A stretch of 64,000 nt of DNA from Paracoccaceae bacterium (lineage in GTDB: Bacteria > Pseudomonadota > Alphaproteobacteria > Rhodobacterales > Rhodobacteraceae): contig JAQWSE010000008.1 in NCBI GenBank assembly GCA_029243395.1, forward strand, positions 88,447-152,446, given 5' to 3'. Shown here in pieces: positions 55,512 through 63,916 of this stretch. Position 1 is the stretch's first letter. Each line of letters opens with the position of its first letter. The notes under the pieces are model-generated. The model saw only the letters and a list, made by a program, of their open reading frames with translations. It was not told the origin of the DNA and did not search any database. The translations under genes and the position numbers were made by a program.

Positions 55512-56323
55512 TGGTTGTATCAAAGGAAAATAATGATCTCATTTGGAAAAGAAGAACCTCCAAAGAACAATGGGTTAACTGGTTTTTTTGGTTATTAGGG
55601 ATATCGATCGTCCTTTTTGCCTGGAACATTATTTCCGAAAAAACCGTTTGGTTTTTTGTTCAAGACGCTCCTAGGCAAGCTGCTGATATGGGAACTCGCA
55701 TGGTACCACCCAAATGGTCGTATATTTCTAAACTTGTGAAGCCAGTTTGGGATACTATAAATATTGCAACCTTGGGGACTATTATTGCTATGACCATAGC
55801 TATACCTGTTGCTTTTTGTGCTGCACGAAATACTACTCCTCACAGTCTTGTCAGAATTTTAGCATTATTTATCATTGTATCTTCACGTTCTGTGAACTCC
55901 CTGATTTGGGCTCTCATGTTAGTGTTCATACTTGGTCCAGGTATTTTGGCTGGTACCGTAGCGATAGGTTTAAGATCAATTGGTTTTTGTGCAAAATTAA
56001 TTTACGAATCCATAGAAGAAATAGACCAAAACCAGGTAGAAGCAGTAAAAGCAACAGGTGCCAGTAATTTACAACAAATGGTGTTTGGAATTTTACCACA
56101 AGTTTTACCAACTATCGCTGGAGTTGGTATTTACCGTTGGGACATTAATATCAGAGAGTCAACTATATTGGGTTTAGTGGGAGCAGGAGGAATTGGGCTT
56201 CAATTAAATGGATCAATTAATACATTAGCCTGGACACAAGTATCCACAATATTACTTGTTATTTTGTTTACAGTATTCGTTTCTGAATGGGTTTCTGCCA
56301 AAGTTCGAGGTGCGATAATATAA
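55511..56323 (+). CDS. phnE: Phosphonate ABC transporter permease, second PhnE
   Basis: The 270-residue protein begins at the ATG at 55511, overlapping the first permease stop; an in-frame ATG at 55499 would add four residues. It has about six membrane segments and the loop QVEAVKATGASNLQQMVFG followed by NIRESTILGLVGAGGIG. Two unequal permeases, as here, are common in phnCDEE operons. It is the last gene before a strand switch. Confidence 0.9.
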   Translation: MVVSKENNDLIWKRRTSKEQWVNWFFWLLGISIVLFAWNIISEKTVWFFVQDAPRQAADMGTRMVPPKWSYISKLVKPVWDTINIATLGTIIAMTIAIPVAFCAARNTTPHSLVRILALFIIVSSRSVNSLIWALMLVFILGPGILAGTVAIGLRSIGFCAKLIYESIEEIDQNQVEAVKATGASNLQQMVFGILPQVLPTIAGVGIYRWDINIRESTILGLVGAGGIGLQLNGSINTLAWTQVSTILLVILFTVFVSEWVSAKVRGAII

Positions 56324-56529
56324 TCTAAAGAGCTCTCATAGAAATGACTATGAATCTTCTTGAGCTTATGATTTAAACTGATTCTCAAAAAATGCCCTGC
56401 GTTCACTAAATCAAAAAGTTTAATAATTAAAATGTATTGGGATTTATTTTAAGAATAACTTTTCTTACTTGCCAACTATTGCCACTATATTAGAAGTAGT
56501 AACCTCAATGTGTGATATTAAGCATTATA

Positions 56530-58416
56530 TTAGTTGAGTGAAATTTTCATAGGGTTAATCATATTAGGATAAGTTTTACAATTTTTTAGGGTTTTCCACC
56601 TCTCAATTAGTCTCTCTCTCACGTATAAAAACGGTACTGATTCCTTAAATCTTTTCGGATTAGAAATATGTTTTTCTACATACATTTTCTCAAAATCAAA
56701 CATCTGATCAAGCATAGGCCTAATAGTTAAAAGATCTTTTAAAAAAACTTCTTCATTTGCTTCAACATAATCAAAATGAACCCTAAAAGGGTAAAATAAG
56801 GTTCGAAGAATAAACTGATCTCGCTCACTAAAAACTTCTCCAACCGCTCTACTAATTGAAGATTTGTCGAAAGGTGCCACTTCTTCCATTGTAACTGTGG
56901 TTTCCATTTGATTCCCCCACCATTTTTTTCCTTGGCAAGTCATTTCATAAAGACTTTTTTCCTCTTTGATTCCCATCCATTTACAAAGTTCCCTTACAGT
57001 TTTCTTTGGAAAATTCTTTAAGTCCTCTAATCTTATCCCAATCGAACGATTCTTATTAAAAATCAGATTGTCAACTTCAAAAAGCATTGTAATCACAGGA
57101 TGCAATATTTTCTCATAATTTCCTGCTTCTAAAGAAAGTTTCACCCAAGACTCACAACTTTGAACAGGTTCTCTAACCATCAATATACAGTTAAGATTTG
57201 ATGCTAACCTAGTAAAATTGAGTTGAGCACAATTACTAGGATTGTGAATGTGGTAAAAAATAATATCTGTTTCTGAATTTTTATAGATAGTCTCGTCATA
57301 AGCATCGTGAACTAACTCAAAAAAAGTTAAAGCGTTAAGATTTTCTTGTGAAGAAATGAGTTTTTTTAATTCAACATAAAACCGGTTTTTGTCTAAAGTC
57401 AGAACTTCATTCCTTTCTTCACCCAAATTACAAAGCCCTTCAGACTGACCAATATTTGAAATTAACTCTCCCCCAATAGATAAAACGGGACTAGGATTTC
57501 TGGCATCAAATAGAACAGGACAACTCTTGACAAAACGCATAGCCATTTCTTTCCATCCCCCAGCAGTGATCTTTTCCCACATGGTATGATCAAAGTACTC
57601 ACTGAAATAAATGCTTGGAAGTGTTGAGACTTTACTATGGCCATCAATTAGGCTGTGTAAAAGTCCTGTTCCAGCTCTTCCTGTTTGAAAGAGTGCAAAA
57701 ATTCTCTTTGGTTTATTTACAATTCTCTTGCCGTGATTTGAAAATATATTAGGATTCTTAATACAAAAATTGGCACCTTGCGGCATTTGCGCAATTGCCT
57801 TATCCATTGCTTTTTCTGCTTTTAGAGATCCTCGACTCAAATCATATTTTAGAATATCCAAATGCGTTCTTGCTTTCTTATTTGTTAAGAGTTCAAATTT
57901 TCTCATTAAATTTTTAAAAGAATTAGAATTTTGATTTTTTAACACATGCAATGGAAACAAAAGGTTGTTCCAACTAGAATGGTGATAGGGATCGAGTCTA
58001 ATCGTCTTTAAAAAATATTTAACTGAATTTTCAAGAAAACCAATTTTACCAAAAGATACAGCTATATTGTAATGAGCTGCTAAATAATCTGGTTTGATTG
58101 CTATTGCCCTTTTATAACTCTGAAGAGCGGTTTCAAAGTCTCCTTTATCTTGCAAAGCTACACCTAAGTTAAAGTGTGAGACAGCAAAGTCTGGTTTAAG
58201 CTTGATTGCATTTGTATAACTGGTTATAGCAGCATCAAATTTCTGTAACTTAGTGTTAGCATCACCTGCAATAATATATAGTGCTGTTGTTTCAGGGAAA
58301 CGTTTGAGTAATTGTGTGGTTTGATCCAATGTCTCCTGAATAGAACCTTGGCTAAACAGATCACATAAACGATGGATTTCGTTATCCAATGTTTCTTGTG
58401 TAACAGAATCTAACAC
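56530..58416 (-). CDS. TPR protein fused to a sulfotransferase domain
   Basis: The 628-residue protein has tetratricopeptide repeats at residues about 40-160 (for example AGDANTKLQKFDAAITSYTNAI and GVALQDKGDFETALQSYKRAI, given in part). A sulfotransferase domain follows. Its PAPS-binding phosphate loop is FALFQTGRAGTGLLHSLIDG, and a second phosphate contact is seen at LMVREPVQSCESWVKLSLE (in part). It may move sulfate from PAPS to a glycan or peptide. The TPR probably recruits the substrate. The divergent gene has the same architecture in shorter form. Confidence 0.82.
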   Translation of the reverse strand: MLDSVTQETLDNEIHRLCDLFSQGSIQETLDQTTQLLKRFPETTALYIIAGDANTKLQKFDAAITSYTNAIKLKPDFAVSHFNLGVALQDKGDFETALQSYKRAIAIKPDYLAAHYNIAVSFGKIGFLENSVKYFLKTIRLDPYHHSSWNNLLFPLHVLKNQNSNSFKNLMRKFELLTNKKARTHLDILKYDLSRGSLKAEKAMDKAIAQMPQGANFCIKNPNIFSNHGKRIVNKPKRIFALFQTGRAGTGLLHSLIDGHSKVSTLPSIYFSEYFDHTMWEKITAGGWKEMAMRFVKSCPVLFDARNPSPVLSIGGELISNIGQSEGLCNLGEERNEVLTLDKNRFYVELKKLISSQENLNALTFFELVHDAYDETIYKNSETDIIFYHIHNPSNCAQLNFTRLASNLNCILMVREPVQSCESWVKLSLEAGNYEKILHPVITMLFEVDNLIFNKNRSIGIRLEDLKNFPKKTVRELCKWMGIKEEKSLYEMTCQGKKWWGNQMETTVTMEEVAPFDKSSISRAVGEVFSERDQFILRTLFYPFRVHFDYVEANEEVFLKDLLTIRPMLDQMFDFEKMYVEKHISNPKRFKESVPFLYVRERLIERWKTLKNCKTYPNMINPMKISLN

Positions 58417-58675
58417 TGCAATCTCCAGATATGATAGACTTTAACTGCATGTTCTATGCCAGGCATTTTTATATCACGTCTAAGAAACAATAACCCTGCA
58501 TTTTCGAATACTATTGACCACCTTCTTCAAAAAAATATTGTGAACACGAATGAAAACCCAAACCTTAAATGAGATTCTCTGGCACAAAAAATGCAGTTCA
58601 AATGCTATAAATTAAAGAAGAAAATTAAAACATTAGATTATACTTTACCATATTTCAAATCTTTTGGACTTATCA

Positions 58676-59989
58676 ATGGTTGATACCACCTACCCAAATT
58701 TATCAAAAAAAAGGCTTTCACAAGAAAAAGTTCAAGAATTACTTTTACTTTACAACAATAACCAATTTGAAAAAGTTTTATCAAAGATCGAAACTTTGAA
58801 AGAGTTGTTTAACAAAACGGCGGAACTATTTAACCTTGAGGGAGCATCTAATGCATCTCTACAAAGGTACATGGCCGCAATAGATAGTTACAAACGAGCT
58901 ATAGAAATCAAACCTAATTATGACGAAGCCTATAATAATATGGGTAACGCTCTGAAAGGTATGGGAGATATTAAAGGCGCAATAGAAAGTTATAAACAAG
59001 CCATAAAAATTAATTCTACTTGTGAGGAAGCTCATTACAATCTGGCTGTATCTCAAAATGAGGTAGGTGAATTTAGCGATGCAGCAAATCATTCTAGACA
59101 CTTCATTGAACTAAACCCTAACTCTGCTGAGGCTTATTACCTGTTAGGCAATTCCCTAAGTGATAGAGATCTAAAGGCTGCAATACAAAATTGCAAACAT
59201 GCCTTAAAGATAAGACCCAACTATGTTCAAGCCCATAACGAAATAAGCTATTGTCTAAGGCATTACATTTCTGCTCGCAATAATAACTTACTGGGTGAAA
59301 TTGAGGCTATTGAAGATCTAATCAAAACAGAACAACAAAAACTTAGAGAAAAAATTGATAAAGATAATTTTTGGTTTGTTGATATTCCGAAGACTTCTTC
59401 AACAGCTATTAATGTTTTGTTAGGTCTAAAATTTGGTTGGCCTTTTGGCAAGAACACCTACCTGGATAGTAATGGTAACCACAAAATTCACATTAATCGC
59501 AGTATGCTTTTAGCAGATCACACTCCCGCTTTCATAGCAAAACCTCACATTAGTGAAACTCTATGGAATAAAATAGATACATTTGTAGTGGTTAGAAATC
59601 CATATCGCTGGTGCTCCTCACTCTGGCATCACACTATGAAATATCACAATCTAGGTGTAAAAACTAATGACTTCGATCAATTCTTAGGAGCTCTTGAGGA
59701 GAGATTAAAAGGAAATTTTACCAAGAGAGAAATTTATCCAACAAGTTATAGGCAAACCGATTTTATATTAGATGTTAATGGAAATAGAATCGTAAAATAT
59801 CTTTTTCATCTTGAAGATAGAGAAGCTATCGATCACTTTCTAAGGTCCAAAGGTGTCTTTGGTTATTCAAAAACCCACCGTATCAAGTTTGGAAATGAAA
59901 CACAAAGCGCTGATCATCATATTAGGCTTTGTGAAAAAAGAAAGATAGATCGCATATTTGAAAAAGATTTCGAAATTTTAGGATACTGA
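58676..59989 (+). CDS. TPR protein fused to a sulfotransferase domain
   Basis: I use the ATG at 58676; an in-frame TTG at 58664 is less likely. The 437-residue protein has TPR-like repeats at residues about 35-200 (YDEAYNNMGNALKGMGDIKGAIESYKQAI, in part, then AEAYYLLGNSLSDRD). The sulfotransferase part has the PAPS loop FVDIPKTSSTAINVLLGL and the 3'-phosphate contact FVVVRNPYRWCSSLWHH. It is of the Sulfotransfer_2 type rather than the type of its neighbour. The gap to the divergent gene is 259 bp. Confidence 0.82.
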   Translation: MVDTTYPNLSKKRLSQEKVQELLLLYNNNQFEKVLSKIETLKELFNKTAELFNLEGASNASLQRYMAAIDSYKRAIEIKPNYDEAYNNMGNALKGMGDIKGAIESYKQAIKINSTCEEAHYNLAVSQNEVGEFSDAANHSRHFIELNPNSAEAYYLLGNSLSDRDLKAAIQNCKHALKIRPNYVQAHNEISYCLRHYISARNNNLLGEIEAIEDLIKTEQQKLREKIDKDNFWFVDIPKTSSTAINVLLGLKFGWPFGKNTYLDSNGNHKIHINRSMLLADHTPAFIAKPHISETLWNKIDTFVVVRNPYRWCSSLWHHTMKYHNLGVKTNDFDQFLGALEERLKGNFTKREIYPTSYRQTDFILDVNGNRIVKYLFHLEDREAIDHFLRSKGVFGYSKTHRIKFGNETQSADHHIRLCEKRKIDRIFEKDFEILGY

Positions 59990-60196
59990 AAAAGACTGAG
60001 TAGCTGCCCTTAAGTTAGAAAACGACCCCAATCCTTAGCCTTTTTAATGATTTGACCGCATTGACAAAATATTAAAGCTTTAGGCCATTTTACCTAGGCT
60101 TTTCCCTCAAATCAGAAGCACAGATGATTTATAACAATACAAATGATTGAAATCTTGTAATGATTTCGTCAATAGTATTTTCTACTGACCATATTC

Positions 60197-61615
60197 CTAA
60201 AGTACAGGGGTATGGTCATAATTTTCTGTAGCTAATATATTTTGGCGTCCTCCAAGTTCTCTAATTTTTCTCTCCTGATCTTGAAATGCTTTTTGGTTTA
60301 CCTTCTGAGGATCTAAAATAGCATTTAATATTTCATATAGTTTTTGAACTATATCAGAATATTTATTATCTAATGCAAGGTCATTTATTTCATATGGATC
60401 TTCATTTAAATCAAACAGTTGAGACCTAAAACCTGGATATATAATTGACTTCCAATTCTCATGCCTCAGCATGAACATTCCAGTTTGTGCACCATAGTCG
60501 TGAAATTCGGAAATAATAGGTCGTGATAAATTTGGTTTGTCTATTGAATTTAGTAAAGACGACGTATGAGAAGGAAGATTATTTGGTTTTTTAATTGAGA
60601 CAAGATCCAGGACTGTGGCATAAATATCAATTAAAGATACAGGAGCTTTGCAAATACCTGAAGATATATCTGGCCCAGACATAATAAGTGGTACAGCTGA
60701 AGCTTCCTCGAACATAACCATCTTAGTCCAAAAACCTCTATCCCCAAGACATTCCCCATGATCACTTGTAAATAAGATGTTGGTTGTTTCTTCTAGAGAA
60801 GTCTTTTTTAAGGTTTCATTTATTTTTCCAACCATTTCATCCACAAAAGTACATAAACCATAATATGAGGCGATCGCGATTTGTCTTGTATCATCTTTAA
60901 ATGATTCATCATAATCACATGATTTCTTCAAGTTTCTTAAAACTGGATGCTCTAATTCTGGTGGATCTGATGCTTGGCGTGGTTTAGGAAGTTCTTTAGG
61001 ATTATACAATTCATAGAATTCAGAAGGACAGGTAAGAGGATAATGTGGACGTAGAAAGGATACAAAGAGACACCATCCACCTTGAGGATTCCTTACACCA
61101 TTTTCGATCAACCATTCTTGAGTAAGTTGACATACTTTTCTATCATAATTTGTGTATGGATCTTCTCCAGGACCTATATTAGCTGCAAAACTTCTTGCAT
61201 CAAAAAGATCTGTACGTTCCCTAAGAAGACCATGTATCCAGCCCTTACCATCTTTGACATGTAAAGGTAAAATTTCTTTAGTAAAGCCATTAGCCTTTTC
61301 ATTATTTTTAAAATGCAATTTTCCTATTGAAATTATATCTCTATTATTATCCCTTAGCTCATGATGCCAGCTTCTCAACTGTCCAGAATATGGCATTGCA
61401 TTTGTCCAACAGCGATTTTCATGAACATATTGCCCAGTGGCTATAGATGCGCGTGCAGGTACGCAAATAGGGGAAGGTGTATAAGCATTTGTAAAAAGCT
61501 GCCCAAATTGAGCTAATCTATTAATATTTGGAGTTCTGACATAGGAATTACCATAACAGCTTAGGGTATCTCTTCTAAGTTCATCAGTCATTATTATGAT
61601 CAAATTATTAGGCAA
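60197..61615 (-). CDS. Type I sulfatase
   Basis: The 472-residue protein begins LIIIMTDELRRDTLSCYGN, the sulfatase metal motif, and has PSPICVPARASIATGQYVHENRCW (in part). The Cys in CVPAR is the residue that formylglycine-generating enzyme modifies. It ends with a SDHGECLGDRGFW metal site and a conserved FDLNEDPYEINDLA stretch. It hydrolyses sulfate esters. No signal peptide is visible, so it may be cytoplasmic. No formylglycine-generating enzyme gene is in the window. Confidence 0.88.
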   Translation of the reverse strand: MPNNLIIIMTDELRRDTLSCYGNSYVRTPNINRLAQFGQLFTNAYTPSPICVPARASIATGQYVHENRCWTNAMPYSGQLRSWHHELRDNNRDIISIGKLHFKNNEKANGFTKEILPLHVKDGKGWIHGLLRERTDLFDARSFAANIGPGEDPYTNYDRKVCQLTQEWLIENGVRNPQGGWCLFVSFLRPHYPLTCPSEFYELYNPKELPKPRQASDPPELEHPVLRNLKKSCDYDESFKDDTRQIAIASYYGLCTFVDEMVGKINETLKKTSLEETTNILFTSDHGECLGDRGFWTKMVMFEEASAVPLIMSGPDISSGICKAPVSLIDIYATVLDLVSIKKPNNLPSHTSSLLNSIDKPNLSRPIISEFHDYGAQTGMFMLRHENWKSIIYPGFRSQLFDLNEDPYEINDLALDNKYSDIVQKLYEILNAILDPQKVNQKAFQDQERKIRELGGRQNILATENYDHTPVL

Positions 61616-61644
61616 TGATATACACTTGTAATTTTTTTGTTCTT

Positions 61645-61700
61645 AAATCAGAAGAAGCAGCAGGCTTCTAATTTATACACTGGAAAGTGTAGGGTATGTA
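61645..61700. repeat. Inverted repeat, left copy (56 bp)
   Basis: This 56-bp unit recurs, reverse-complemented, at 62656-62711 with 6 mismatches (89% identity). It contains AAATCAGAAGAAGCAGC at one end and GTGTAGGGTATGTA at the other. The last part is found again in direct orientation at 62581-62604. Confidence 0.88.
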
Positions 61701-61730
61701 AGCTAAATTACTAAATTGGTTCAAAGAAAA

Positions 61731-62057
61731 TCAAGTTAGATCGTTATCTTCTAAAACAATTCCTCTGTTTGCAAAGATCTTCACAGGGGCTTCGTCTTTA
61801 CTTTTTCTTTCTATCTCCTGCCAAATTGGTTGGCACTTTTTGTATGTTTTTTCATCTTCATATTCAAATATGTATCCCAACCTAAAAGCACCTTCTTTAT
61901 TCCATACCCTTAAAACTGTAAAACGCAACATGCCTAGGGATTTGAGTTTTGGTAGGTATTCGTCCTTATTGCTCTTCCAGTTATTAAAGTTCATTTCCAT
62001 CTCTGCTTTTGAAGAAAAATCAGCTGTGCTAAAATTAATAAGCTTTGCTTGGGTCAT
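61731..62057 (-). CDS. Small unknown protein, possible dimeric alpha-beta barrel
   Basis: I use the ATG at 62057, which has AAGGAG 7 bases upstream, giving 108 residues; an upstream in-frame ATG at 62084 is not favoured. The protein has MTQAKLINFSTADFSS, MLRFTVLRVWNKEGAFRLGYIFEYED (in part) and ends VLEDNDLT. The alternating pattern suggests a NIPSNAP-like or DUF1330-like ferredoxin-fold dimer, which is inference. It lies between the two copies of a 56-bp inverted repeat, so it may have moved as a unit. Confidence 0.6.
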   Translation of the reverse strand: MTQAKLINFSTADFSSKAEMEMNFNNWKSNKDEYLPKLKSLGMLRFTVLRVWNKEGAFRLGYIFEYEDEKTYKKCQPIWQEIERKSKDEAPVKIFANRGIVLEDNDLT

Positions 62058-62247
62058 CAGAAACTCCTTCAAGGCAGTTTTCAAAAACTATACGTCCATT
62101 TTTCAGAAAAATTCTATGCTAAGTCTGATTAAATGCCAAACTATTAATTTTCTATTCTCTGAGAAACCTAATCCAACCAATCAGACATCGCTCTGCTTCT
62201 TAGAAGTCTGTCCTATTCCAGGATCCATGCTGTTAGTCGGATCACAA

Positions 62248-62343
62248 ATCTCCCAAGGTGTCCTACCGTTTGTCCTACCCTTTTAAATAACAAAAGGTTA
62301 ACAATCAGAGTTCTTTGGGCTTTTTAAAGAAAGTTGGTGCCGG
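62248..62343. repeat. 96-bp direct repeat, copy 1
   Basis: The unit recurs at 63821-63916 with six mismatches in 96 bp (94% identity). It has the tandem motif GTCCTACCGTTTGTCCTACC and a TTCTTTGGGCTTTTTAAAG segment. Both copies end in TGGTGCCGG. The FkbM gene lies between them. Confidence 0.93.
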
Positions 62344-62352
62344 TGATAGGAA
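62335..62352 (-). other. tRNA 3'-end-like fragment (possible attachment site)
   Basis: The minus strand reads TTCCTATCACCGGCACCA, which fits the T-loop end, T-stem 3' strand, acceptor 3' strand, discriminator A and CCA of a tRNA starting GCCGGTG (threonine tRNAs commonly do). The rest of a tRNA is absent. Such fragments are left by integrases that use tRNA 3' ends. It could be chance, as only 18 bases match. Confidence 0.45.
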
Positions 62353-62580
62353 GCACCTTTGATTGTAACCTCAACACTCCTTAAAGATTCTATAAGCATT
62401 CTTTAGGATTTCAATGATAAATGTCCTACCCTTTGTCCTTCCCAAAAAGAACAGATACACAGAGACAAAGACCCATTAGGGGGAAAGACCAAAGCAGCCC
62501 CTTATAGATCATGCTTTCAGATTTTCTTCTATTTTTGGAGGAGGAGGATCAGTAGTTATCATTCTTAGGGAACGCTAAAG

Positions 62581-62604
62581 AAAGTGTAGGGAGTGTAAGC
62601 TAAA
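62581..62604. repeat. Short direct copy of the inverted-repeat end
   Basis: Twenty-four bases here match 61684-61707 with two mismatches (AAAGTGTAGGG and GTAAGCTAAA conserved). It forms an imperfect inverted pair with the CCCTACACACCCTACAC stretch at 62653-62669. Confidence 0.75.
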
Positions 62605-62655
62605 ACCTAAAGTCTCTCGTGAAGAGAGTTATATAGAAAAGTTATGGTTTGACCC

Positions 62656-62711
62656 TACACACCCTACACGTTCCAGTGTATTAGTTAGAAGTCAGCTGCT
62701 TCTTCTGATTT
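62656..62711. repeat. Inverted repeat, right copy (56 bp)
   Basis: This is the reverse complement of 61645-61700 with six mismatches. Its outer part contains two tandem CCCTACAC units. Together the copies bracket about 955 bp that include the small unknown gene. Confidence 0.88.
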
Positions 62712-62880
62712 GAGAGAAAGGCCTAGGTAGAGTGTCCCTTTATTGGTCTGTTATGAAATAAACTCTATAAACATTTAAATGATTTATTTGGTATGTTTGT
62801 TGTAAAAAGATTATATTTGTTGTGCCTGATTATAAGCAAGAAGCCAAAGTTTAAACTTATGAAAGAAAATTTATCTCACA

Positions 62881-63738
62881 ATGGTTATGGATAACATTAT
62901 AAGCGCACTAGTCAATGAGATCAAAAGCTATAATTCACAAATTGTTTTTAGAGCTCTTGAAATTGGTGCCTTGGATATCGGAGATAAAGAGAAGTTTCAT
63001 CAAATACTAGAATATTTTCCAGGTTCAGAAATTATTGGTTTTGAAGTAGACGAAAATACCTGTGAAAAACTGAATTCTAAAGCACAAAATGGCATTAAAT
63101 ATTTTCCAAATGCATTAGGCTTGAAAAAGGAAACACGCACATTTTATGAAACAAATGACCCTATGTGCTGTTCTCTATATAAACCAAATGAGCGCCTACT
63201 TCGTCTATATAATAACTTTGAGATGTCATATCTCAGAAAAGAAACTAAAATTGACACTATCGATCTGGATACATTAATAGAAGAGACTTCTACTGGTAGT
63301 ATTGACTTAATAAAGATTGACGTTGAAGGAGCAGAATTAGAAATTTTTAAAGGTGGGGTAAAAACTCTTAAAGACATCACGTTCATCGTTTCGGAGATTG
63401 AATTTATTCAGCACCATGATAGTCAACCACTGTTTGGAGAAATTTTCAAATTTCTATCCCAGTCTGGTTTCATGTTCCATAAGTTCTTGGGTATGTCTGG
63501 TAGGACTCTTAAGCCACTCATTTTAAATGATGAGCCATTTTTTGCATCCCAACATATTTGGTCAGATGCCGTATTTATTAGAGATATCTTAAAAATCCAA
63601 AATTTAACGTCTGATCAACTTCTCAAGTTAAGTGTCTTTTCAGCTTTGTACGAATCCCTTGATCTTACCTATTTCTGCTTGGACCGACACGACAAATCGT
63701 TTTCAACTAATTTTAAAAAGATCTTCAAATCTGATTGA
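62881..63738 (+). CDS. FkbM-family methyltransferase
   Basis: The 285-residue protein has a SAM-binding start RALEIGALDIGDKEKF and EIIGFEVDENTCEKL, an FkbM-type core IDTIDLDTLIEET, LIKIDVEGAELEIFKGG and IVSEIEFIQHH. These proteins O-methylate sugars or lipids in surface-polymer loci. The last ~80 residues are less conserved. It lies between the two 96-bp direct repeats, which suggests it came as a cassette. The ATG at 62887 is an alternative start. Confidence 0.85.
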   Translation: MVMDNIISALVNEIKSYNSQIVFRALEIGALDIGDKEKFHQILEYFPGSEIIGFEVDENTCEKLNSKAQNGIKYFPNALGLKKETRTFYETNDPMCCSLYKPNERLLRLYNNFEMSYLRKETKIDTIDLDTLIEETSTGSIDLIKIDVEGAELEIFKGGVKTLKDITFIVSEIEFIQHHDSQPLFGEIFKFLSQSGFMFHKFLGMSGRTLKPLILNDEPFFASQHIWSDAVFIRDILKIQNLTSDQLLKLSVFSALYESLDLTYFCLDRHDKSFSTNFKKIFKSD

Positions 63739-63820
63739 TAATAAGTTTACATCCCTTTCTTTATACAGCCTATTAAAGTGAAATTTGTTGAACCTTTTTA
63801 TATTGCATAATTGACGCTAG

Positions 63821-63916
63821 ATCTCCCAAAATGTCCTACCGTTTGTCCTACCCTTTTGAATCACAAAAGGTTAACAATCAGAATTCTTTGGGCTTTTTAA
63901 AGAAAGCTGGTGCCGG
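63821..63916. repeat. 96-bp direct repeat, copy 2
   Basis: This is the second copy of the unit at 62248-62343, ending in the same TGGTGCCGG. Beyond it the two copies differ completely: here the IS21-like terminal repeats follow. Confidence 0.93.

Larger units (their letters stand above)
62058..62880. other. 823-bp non-coding region rich in repeats
   Basis: This stretch holds the first 96-bp direct repeat, a tRNA 3'-end-like fragment, one or two short GTGTAGGG-type units and the right inverted repeat. A short unit GTCCTACCCTTTGTCCTTCCC (partial third copy of the direct-repeat core, first 20 bases considered) occurs near 62421. A minus-strand frame of 17 codons (MITTDPPPPKIEENLKA) is visible near 62500 but is too short to call. 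No promoter or RNA gene is clear. Confidence 0.6.

Noticed and set aside
62500..62560. Minus-strand 17-codon frame MITTDPPPPKIEENLKA
   Set aside because: Too short to claim as a gene; it may be part of a decayed element but nothing else supports it.
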